Assembly: GCA_947488765.1 (NCBI GenBank)
Contig: CANLAE010000006.1
Span: forward strand, 62,001-126,000
Reading direction: 5' to 3'
Source of the DNA: Chitinophagaceae bacterium
Lineage (GTDB): Bacteria > Bacteroidota > Bacteroidia > Chitinophagales > Chitinophagaceae
DNA length: 64,000 nucleotides
Part shown: positions 56,929 to 64,000 of the stretch, piece after piece
How the letters are laid out: every line of letters starts with the position of its first letter
Position numbering within the stretch: the stretch's first letter is position 1
Position numbers and translations under genes: made by a program
The notes under the pieces: generated by a model
Database searches by the model: none
What the model saw: only the letters and a program-made list of their open reading frames with translations
What the model was told of the DNA's origin: nothing

Positions 56929-58770
56929 CTATACTTCCATCAAAGAAACACTTCTGTTAATAAAACTTGTCAACTCCGCTCCTTTCAATAATCCTTGAGA
57001 AAGCAAAGCTAAGTCAGCTAAATTTCTAATTTGTTTACTTTGTAAATCAACATTGGATTCTTTCAATAATGTTTGATAAATAGGGTGATTGCCATTTATA
57101 GTTAAAGTAACTTCATCTGACATTTGTGCATAAAACGCAGTCATACCGCCACCTGCAGCGCCCATGTCTTTCATTCTGCGCATAAACTCAGGTCTTGTTG
57201 CAACAACAGGCGCAGCTTCTTTGCTTAATCCTTTTACTTCAATTGTTACATGCAAATCGCTAATTGGAAATTCAAACATCTTTTTCAAATTTTCAGTTTC
57301 TTCTTTGCTCAAAACACTTTCAGCACCTTCTTGTTTGTCGATTAAATTATCTACAATATCTGCATCAACACGAACGAAAGTGGTATTCTCCCATTTCATT
57401 TCCATATTATTGATGAAAGCCGCATCTACCAAGGTTTCCATCTTCACAACAACATATCCTTTTGCAACAGCTGCTTGTATGTAAGCATCTTGCTGTACAG
57501 GATTGGTTGTGTAAATAACTACTTGTTTGCCTTCTTTATTTTTTTGTAAAACTTCTGTTGCTGTTTTGTATTCTTCTACTGTATGAAACTTTCCGGCAGT
57601 ATCTTCCATTACCAAAAATTTGTTGGCTTTGTCCAAAAATTTATCGTCGGTCATCATACCATATTTCACAAACAAACCAAGACTTTCCCATTTTGCTTCA
57701 AACTCTGTTCTTTCATTTTTGAAAATCTCTTCTAGTTTATCAGCAACTTTTTTGGTAATGTGTGCATTGATTTTTCTAACATTCGGATCGCCTTGTAAGT
57801 AGCTACGGCTTACATTTAACGGGATATCCGGACTATCAATAACACCTTGTAACAACATCAAAAATTCGGGAACAATTTCTTTTACTTCATCCGTTACAAA
57901 AACTTGATTGCTGTATAACTGAATTTTATCTTTTTGAATTTCGTGGCTTTGTTTAATTTTCGGGAAATATAAAATACCCGTTAAATTAAAAGGATAATCT
58001 ACGTTCAAATGAATCCAAAACAAAGGAGTTTCATTAAATGGATACAACTCTTTGTAAAATTTTTCGTAGTCTTCTTTGGTTAAATCGCTTGGTTTTTTAA
58101 CCCAGATAGGATTGGTATTGTTGATTGATTTTTCCGCTTCCTCTTTTTTCTTTTCTTCAGCAACGTCTGTAAAATAAATTGGAATAGGCAAAAATTTACA
58201 GAACTTTTCTAAAACAGATTTTACTTTATGCGCCTCTAAAAAATCTTTACTTTCTTCATTAATGTGTAAAATAATTTTAGTCCCTCTTTCCTTTTTTTCT
58301 ACTTCATACAATTCAAACTCAGGGCTTCCATCGCAGCTCCAATATACTGTAGCAGCAGTGTTATCATGGCTTTGTGTAATTACTTCAACTTTTTCTGCCA
58401 CCATAAATGCACTGTAAAAACCCAATCCAAAATGCCCGATAATGCTGGCATCTTTATACTTTTCTACAAATTCTTCGGCACCGCTGAAAGCTACTTGATT
58501 CAAGTATTTATCTACTTCTTCTTTGGTCATTCCAACGCCCTTGTCTATAAAACTCAATGTTTTTTCTTTGGTATCCAACACTACATCAATTCGCAATTCA
58601 CCCAGCTCCCTTTTCACTTCACCAAGTGAAGAGAGGGTTTTAACTTTTTGACTTGCATCGGTTGCATTACTAATTAATTCACGTAAAAAAATGTCGTGTT
58701 CGCTGTAAAGAAATTTTTTAATAATTGGAAAAATGTTCTCGGTATGTACCCTGATTTGTCCTTTTTGCAT
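56929..58770 (-). CDS. htpG: Molecular chaperone HtpG (Hsp90)
   Basis: HDIFLRELISNATDASQKVK, FIDKGVGMTKEEV, IGHFGLGFYSAFMVAEKVEV, IPLNVSRSYLQGD. Confidence 0.97.
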   Translation of the reverse strand: MQKGQIRVHTENIFPIIKKFLYSEHDIFLRELISNATDASQKVKTLSSLGEVKRELGELRIDVVLDTKEKTLSFIDKGVGMTKEEVDKYLNQVAFSGAEEFVEKYKDASIIGHFGLGFYSAFMVAEKVEVITQSHDNTAATVYWSCDGSPEFELYEVEKKERGTKIILHINEESKDFLEAHKVKSVLEKFCKFLPIPIYFTDVAEEKKKEEAEKSINNTNPIWVKKPSDLTKEDYEKFYKELYPFNETPLFWIHLNVDYPFNLTGILYFPKIKQSHEIQKDKIQLYSNQVFVTDEVKEIVPEFLMLLQGVIDSPDIPLNVSRSYLQGDPNVRKINAHITKKVADKLEEIFKNERTEFEAKWESLGLFVKYGMMTDDKFLDKANKFLVMEDTAGKFHTVEEYKTATEVLQKNKEGKQVVIYTTNPVQQDAYIQAAVAKGYVVVKMETLVDAAFINNMEMKWENTTFVRVDADIVDNLIDKQEGAESVLSKEETENLKKMFEFPISDLHVTIEVKGLSKEAAPVVATRPEFMRRMKDMGAAGGGMTAFYAQMSDEVTLTINGNHPIYQTLLKESNVDLQSKQIRNLADLALLSQGLLKGAELTSFINRSVSLMEV

Positions 58771-58901
58771 ATAAATTGTATTTTTTATTTTTTATCGAGC
58801 ATTTGAATCTTTTCTCAACACCTATTGTGTCACACCCTTATACTGTAACAAGTACTTCAGCAATTCTTTGATGATGCTTCATTTGTATTCAAAAGCTGAA
58901 A

Positions 58902-58914
58902 TGTGCGACGCAAC
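58902..58914 (+). repeat. Dispersed repeat copy C (core TGTGCGACGCAAC)
   Basis: Exact 13-mer shared with both 26761-26965 arms. Confidence 0.75.
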
Positions 58915-59012
58915 AACAGTTTGGATTTTTTACAACTGTTATTGCATTAATTATTTTCTTAGGGCTTTCAAACAAAATACCAAACCATATTTTGCTGACA
59001 GGATGACAAAAA

Positions 59013-59040
59013 AAAAGCTGCTTCTTTCGAAACAGCTTTT
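59013..59040 (-). terminator. Intrinsic terminator of the DUF5689 gene
   Basis: Minus strand AAAAGCTGTTTC-GAAA-GAAGCAGCTTTT then long T-run; one U:G on minus. Confidence 0.8.
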
Positions 59041-59056
59041 GTAGTATTTTTTTTTA

Positions 59057-60403
59057 TTACCTGGAGATCTTAATGTCATCAGGTTCATAAGTACCAGCTG
59101 CACTTGCTGCTGTACCAGCGGGCACTTCATAACGAAATGCAATGTTTATTTTTTGTCCGGCATATGCGGTAAAATTGTAAGGACCAAAAGTGTCAAAAGG
59201 TGTAAATGCTGCTGCAGTTCCAGCAGGCACTGTAGCCAATAAAGTCCAAGTTGCTGTTGCTAAATTGGCACCTGTAAAATTAGTAGAAACATACGCTTTA
59301 AATGTTCCGGCAGTATATCTGCGAGCACAAGTAAATGAATACTTTGGTGCAACGCCTGTAGGTATATTGATATCTGGAGAAATTAACCAACTAGAAATAT
59401 TTGTTGTAGCCATTACTGCCGATGTAAAAGCAGAAACTTTAGGGAAAACGCTTCCACTGAATGCAGCTAAAACATAAGGCACATCACCTTTTTCCTGAAT
59501 ATTTCTCCAACCATTGATTACCAAAGGTGCAGTACCTGTAGCAGCATAGTTATTGAAATCTTCTTCAAACAAATTACATCTTGCGCCAGTAAAAAGAATA
59601 TCGCTTGGATCACGTAAAACCAATTGTTTGGTAGTTCCATAAACAGTATAAACTGCATAGATACTACCATTGCCTCTTGCAGGTTTAGATGCAGCAAAAT
59701 TTGCATAACCACTTGTACGGATAATGATTGCAGCAGCACCACTACAATCATTGATAGTTAGGTTCGCTGAATTTTTATAAGCAGAAGTATCTGCAAATGT
59801 TTTGGTGGTATCTCCTTTTGCAAACTCATAATTATCTAATCGGATTAAGCTACCTAAGTTAACATCTTGCATATCTGTTGTTAACTGGCTTACGGTAACT
59901 AATTTAGGAGTAACAACGTTATTGATAGATCCTCCGGTAACATATTGACTAATTAAACCACTAGGAATTGCTTCTAATGAAGGGCTTCCAGAAACAGTAG
60001 CTTTGATACCTAACTGAATCATTCTGTTGTAATCGCTTAAACAAAGCCCCTTGCAGTTAATAAAAACTCTTCTGCCAACTGGGTACGTAGCATAAAGACT
60101 TCCTGCATCTAATAAGATATTAATAGCTCCTGTACTATCTTGGATGTAAATATTTTTGTACAAATTCCCGCTTTTATCATCAGCAACTACAACACCGGCA
60201 ATTATTTTATCTGTTGTGATTAAATCATAAGCACCAGCAACAGTATGCGTTGCCTTCAAAGCTTTGATGGTTGTATTAGCTGTTATATTTGGATCAGCAG
60301 GAAAAGGCGGTTCGTCAAATTTCTTTTTACAAGAACTAATGATGCTTGACGTTGCAAATACTGCAATCAAGATGGTTGTAGTTAGGATTATTTTGTTCTT
60401 CAT
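59057..60403 (-). CDS. DUF5689-containing lipoprotein (OB-fold-like N-terminal domain)
   Basis: Lipobox ISSC; IIAGVVVADDKSGNLYKNIYIQDSTGAINILLDAGSLYATYPVGRRVFINCKGL; C-terminal jelly-roll-like domain. Confidence 0.82.
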   Translation of the reverse strand: MKNKIILTTTILIAVFATSSIISSCKKKFDEPPFPADPNITANTTIKALKATHTVAGAYDLITTDKIIAGVVVADDKSGNLYKNIYIQDSTGAINILLDAGSLYATYPVGRRVFINCKGLCLSDYNRMIQLGIKATVSGSPSLEAIPSGLISQYVTGGSINNVVTPKLVTVSQLTTDMQDVNLGSLIRLDNYEFAKGDTTKTFADTSAYKNSANLTINDCSGAAAIIIRTSGYANFAASKPARGNGSIYAVYTVYGTTKQLVLRDPSDILFTGARCNLFEEDFNNYAATGTAPLVINGWRNIQEKGDVPYVLAAFSGSVFPKVSAFTSAVMATTNISSWLISPDINIPTGVAPKYSFTCARRYTAGTFKAYVSTNFTGANLATATWTLLATVPAGTAAAFTPFDTFGPYNFTAYAGQKINIAFRYEVPAGTAASAAGTYEPDDIKISR

Positions 60404-60438
60404 TATTAAGTATTAAAAAGTTGATTGTTTAATTTATT

Positions 60439-62997
60439 TTAGAATCTAATTGTTGCGCTTAAGAAGTAGTTTAATCCATAAGCATAATATGATTTCCTTG
60501 GGAACTTGTCTACATTTTTTTCTCTAAAGTCAAAACGCAACTGCTCATAACCACCAGTAACCATATTTTGATTATCTAATAAATTAGAGACACCTGCATT
60601 CAGAATAAAAAACACATTTTTGCTAAACCCTAAGCTTTTAGGCAGTTTCCAAGAGTAACTTGCAAAAAAATCAACAGTATATTGGGATGTAAACCGATGT
60701 TGATCTATGATATTATTCCACAAATCAGATTTATAATCAACTCCATCAACTGCCGAACTAGTTCTGCGAAGTGGATTAATATCCAACCACATTTGATCAA
60801 AATAATTACCAGTTAAACTCAATGACCAAAACTTTGGAGAACGATAATAAATACCTAAGCTGTATGCTTCCTGAGGTGTACCACCCACTCTAAAATTTTG
60901 AGAGAAAACAGTGTCCTTGCTTAAAACACTTGCATCATTATCTAATGTAACAGTTGCATTTTGCCTGCTATTGAAATAATATCTTCCAATTGCAGCAGCT
61001 CCGTTTAAAGTAACATTAGGTAAAATTTTTGCTTCAAATCCAAACTCACCACCAAAGTGCAGTTTATCAATATTTGTAACTGCATAGTTTACTAAATTTT
61101 GATAGCTGTCGTGGTAAAAAGGCATTACATTCATTTGATCCTGGAACTCTGTGTAATAGCCTGTCATCCTTAGTTTTAACTTAGGTGCATTTAACACATA
61201 CCCTCCCTCTAATGAACTAATTTTTTCATTGGTTACATTATCTTGTTGTACATCTCTTGTTCTTACAGATAAATAAACGTTATCAAAAAATGGAGCCTTC
61301 GTCATATAAGCACCATTTACATAAAAATAATTTCTACCGTTCAATTTATAAGTTGCACCACCTTTTACAGCAATATTGGTAAATTCATTATCTGCAGATT
61401 TTCCTAAAGAATTATTTGGGAACAAACCATTTTTTACATTTCCAGTTCTCCAGAAATCTGTGTAAGAAAGTTCAGCTGCTGCAAAGAAATCAAATTTTTT
61501 CAATTTCAATACGGCTTGTGACCAAGCTGATGCTTTGATAATGTTAATGTCATAATCATAAGAATATCTGTCTCCCACTTTTACAATTCTATTAAATCTG
61601 TTCAAATCATTTTGAATAACATTTGGATTATTTGGATAACTTCTTTCTGCAAATTGATTTAAGTCTACATGGAAATCTGCACCTAACAAATCATTTGCTT
61701 GCCTGAAATAATTATTTTTCATCCAAGAATAAGAAGCACCGCCTGTGAATTCAATATTTTTTCCAATTCTTGAATTAATTACTGTATTGTAATTGAACCT
61801 GTTGCTTTGAATTACATTTTCGCTCAATAAATATTTAGCACGTTTTCCGGAAGTCCCATTAAAGTTTTCAAAATTTGATCTGTTGGCATCGTATAATTTA
61901 GCCCAATTAATTTGACTTACATCTGTGTTGTTTTGCCATTGATTTGCAACCATTTTTGCCAACATTGGATCTTCCATATAAGATGGTAAGTAACGATAAT
62001 AATCTGGACGAGGATCTGCGGCATTAAACCAATCTAATGATGACGCACTTCTTTTCCCCGATGACATGCTTACAGCACTTGTAATAGTTGTGTTATTATT
62101 GAAACGATGCTCTTGTGTGATAATTAACACCGGCTGATCTGTTTTACCAATGTTTGCATTTCTTTTCTTACCATTTTGATAACCCCAATAAGGGTTGTAG
62201 TAATTGTTTAATGTAAGATTTCTTGATTCTTGAAGAGAAGCTCCTTGCTTTCCATTTTCGGTAGGTGCACCAAAGAAAACGACTGAGAATAAATTCTTTT
62301 GTCCAAACCTTTTATCTATTCCAATAAAATAACTCCAGCCATTGTAATATGTACCGGGAATGTAGCCTTCGTCTGCATATCTTCTGCTTCCGCTTAAGGT
62401 ATAAGCCCAACCTTTTTTACTAATACCGGAACTGTAAGTAACACCTACTTTGTGTGTATAATTTCTATTAGAGAAATCGTACTCTACTTCTGTTTGTTTG
62501 CGTTGTTTGCTGGCACGTGTGTCAATGTTGGTTGAACTTCCTAAATCACCAAATGAAAAAGTATTGTATTTTAAACCAATAGAAACATCTTTATTACGGG
62601 TAACATCGTTCAATCCGCCCCATAAACCAAATGGTGTAAATCCATTGTCTAGATTTTCCATTGGCACGCCATTCATATATGCATTGAATAAGTCTCCATC
62701 ATATCCACGAACCCTAAATCTTAATGCACTGAAGTTAAAAGAAGTTGCTGAAAAGAAAGGATCACGACCTGCCGTAAGAACAGAGGATACGTTTTGAGTA
62801 CTTGCATCGCCCATATCATTTTCATCTAATGATACAATAGCAATATTGTCAAGGTCAATTCCATCTTCCAAAACAACAGCTTCAGCTTTTTTATTGTTGG
62901 TTGTATCTTTTTTTGTTTTTTGTGGACTTGTTTTTTGAGCCTTTGCAGATGAAACAGCAACAATCATCAACAGTGTTATCCATAATAGTTTTCGCAT
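60439..62997 (-). CDS. TonB-dependent receptor
   Basis: Signal peptide MRKLLWITLLMIVAVSSAKAQ; VSSVLTAGRDPFFSATSFNFSALRFRVRGYDGDLFNAYMNGVPMENLDNG plug; beta-barrel and terminal LSATIRF. Confidence 0.9.
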   Translation of the reverse strand: MRKLLWITLLMIVAVSSAKAQKTSPQKTKKDTTNNKKAEAVVLEDGIDLDNIAIVSLDENDMGDASTQNVSSVLTAGRDPFFSATSFNFSALRFRVRGYDGDLFNAYMNGVPMENLDNGFTPFGLWGGLNDVTRNKDVSIGLKYNTFSFGDLGSSTNIDTRASKQRKQTEVEYDFSNRNYTHKVGVTYSSGISKKGWAYTLSGSRRYADEGYIPGTYYNGWSYFIGIDKRFGQKNLFSVVFFGAPTENGKQGASLQESRNLTLNNYYNPYWGYQNGKKRNANIGKTDQPVLIITQEHRFNNNTTITSAVSMSSGKRSASSLDWFNAADPRPDYYRYLPSYMEDPMLAKMVANQWQNNTDVSQINWAKLYDANRSNFENFNGTSGKRAKYLLSENVIQSNRFNYNTVINSRIGKNIEFTGGASYSWMKNNYFRQANDLLGADFHVDLNQFAERSYPNNPNVIQNDLNRFNRIVKVGDRYSYDYDINIIKASAWSQAVLKLKKFDFFAAAELSYTDFWRTGNVKNGLFPNNSLGKSADNEFTNIAVKGGATYKLNGRNYFYVNGAYMTKAPFFDNVYLSVRTRDVQQDNVTNEKISSLEGGYVLNAPKLKLRMTGYYTEFQDQMNVMPFYHDSYQNLVNYAVTNIDKLHFGGEFGFEAKILPNVTLNGAAAIGRYYFNSRQNATVTLDNDASVLSKDTVFSQNFRVGGTPQEAYSLGIYYRSPKFWSLSLTGNYFDQMWLDINPLRRTSSAVDGVDYKSDLWNNIIDQHRFTSQYTVDFFASYSWKLPKSLGFSKNVFFILNAGVSNLLDNQNMVTGGYEQLRFDFREKNVDKFPRKSYYAYGLNYFLSATIRF

Positions 62998-63018
62998 AGG
63001 TAATTTTTATTCCAATGA

Positions 63019-63026
63019 CAAATGTA
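63019..63026 (-). promoter_or_regulatory. Candidate Bacteroidota -7 box (TACATTTG) for the TonB receptor
   Basis: Matches TAnnTTTG, about 22 nt upstream of the start codon. Confidence 0.45.
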
Positions 63027-63111
63027 ATAAGCTAAAGCATACAAAATTCAAAATTTAATAGGATTACAATATTTTAATAAAGGCAGTGACAAACTTAACT
63101 TTTATGTTCCT

Positions 63112-63119
63112 TATGTTTG
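63112..63119 (+). promoter_or_regulatory. Candidate Bacteroidota -7 box (TATGTTTG) for the secreted EEP nuclease
   Basis: Matches TAnnTTTG, 17 nt upstream of the ATG at 63137. Confidence 0.45.
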
Positions 63120-63136
63120 TAACCTCAAACCGAAAT

Positions 63137-64000
63137 ATGAAGAGATTATTTTTCTTATTGCTGACCATTTTTTTTTCAACTGTTTTATACGCACAAAAAC
63201 AAAACTATAAGGCCTCAGTTATAGCTTTTTATAACTTGGAAAATTTTTACGATACCATAGATAACCCAATTGTTAGAGATGAAGAATTTACCCCTAAAGG
63301 TGAAAGAAACTACAACTCTGATATTTACTTTAATAAAGTAGGTAAACTGGCAAGTGTATTGGCACAAATTGGCACTGATGAGAATCCGAAAATACCCGAT
63401 GGACCAGCAATTATTGGCGTTGCAGAGATAGAAAATGATACGGTATTGAATGATTTAATAAATCATCCATTGATACAAAAAAGAGGCTATAAATTTATAC
63501 ACTATGATAGTAAAGATGCCAGAGGCGTTGATGTTGGCTTACTTTATAATCCTAAATATTTTAAACCTGAAGACAGTAAAGCATTGTTTGTAAACCTACC
63601 ATCAGGATCAAAAGATGCTTATTTTACGAGAGATGTTTTGTGGGTAAAAGGGAAATTAGACGGAGAAACAATTCATATTTACGTCAATCATTGGCCCTCA
63701 AGATTAGGAGGTGAAGAAAGAAGCGCACCCGGCAGAGCTGCAGCTGCAATGGTCAGTAAATACCACATGGATAGCATTAATAAAGCCGATGGCGAACAGA
63801 AATTTATAATAATGGGCGATTTAAATGACGACCCTATTAGTCCTAGTATTACCAAGGTTTTACAAGCAAAAGGTAAAATTGAAGATGTAGTTGCAGGCGG
63901 TATTTTTAACCCATGGATTGATATGTACAAAAAAGGTTTTGGAACATTAGCTTACCAAGATGCTTGGGGTTTATTTGACCAGGTAATGATTAGTTATAAA
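63137..64000 (+). CDS. Secreted endonuclease/exonuclease/phosphatase (EEP) family protein, truncated by window edge
   Basis: Not in ORF track (no stop in window). Manual translation MKRLFFLLLTIFFSTVLYAQKQNYKASVIAFYNLENFYDTIDNP...IIGVAEIEND...VNHWPSRLGG...FIIMGDLNDDP. Confidence 0.9.
   Translation, partial: MKRLFFLLLTIFFSTVLYAQKQNYKASVIAFYNLENFYDTIDNPIVRDEEFTPKGERNYNSDIYFNKVGKLASVLAQIGTDENPKIPDGPAIIGVAEIENDTVLNDLINHPLIQKRGYKFIHYDSKDARGVDVGLLYNPKYFKPEDSKALFVNLPSGSKDAYFTRDVLWVKGKLDGETIHIYVNHWPSRLGGEERSAPGRAAAAMVSKYHMDSINKADGEQKFIIMGDLNDDPISPSITKVLQAKGKIEDVVAGGIFNPWIDMYKKGFGTLAYQDAWGLFDQVMISYK

Noticed and set aside
1-64000. CRISPR arrays, prophage, transposase, toxin-antitoxin or restriction-modification modules
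   Set aside because: Read through for regularly spaced repeats and family motifs; none seen. The only repeat family noticed is the dispersed TGTGCGACGCAAC element.

Overview
This window looks like a chromosomal segment of an AT-rich Bacteroidota genome, probably Chitinophagaceae-like. That assignment is inferred from gene content (DUF4270, DUF4296, DUF4835, GSCFA, TonB receptors, UpxY/NusG-like) and TAnnTTTG-type promoters. Coding density is high and most content is housekeeping: dapD 3' end, gltA, lptG-like, tgt, rsmG, Prc-type protease, tRNA-His, split pntA1/pntA2/pntB, metK, rlmB, panC/panD/panB, ppk1-ppx, a heptose block (hddA-gmhA-gmhB plus a separate rfaE2), truB, scoA/scoB, coaBC, rpoZ-like, bamD, OmpA-family, polyprenyl synthase, recJ, htpG, and a DUF5689/TonB receptor/secreted EEP nuclease locus at the right edge. 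I found no CRISPR array, prophage, intact transposase or recognisable defence island. The main unexplained signals are: (i) a dispersed intergenic repeat with core TGTGCGACGCAAC, four copies, two of them forming 19-bp inverted repeats around a ~205-bp intergenic element; (ii) an outer-membrane-protein gene interrupted by one in-frame TAA; (iii) a glutamate-racemase-like protein with a signal peptide; (iv) a DsbA-fold protein that has lost the nucleophilic Cys; (v) a glycogen-synthase-like protein with only the N-terminal half; (vi) a possible nucleic-acid/phosphate scavenging locus (TonB receptor + OB-fold DUF5689 + secreted EEP nuclease); (vii) strand-asymmetric terminators with a single G:U wobble. 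All calls were made by reading sequence and motifs; no database searches were run.
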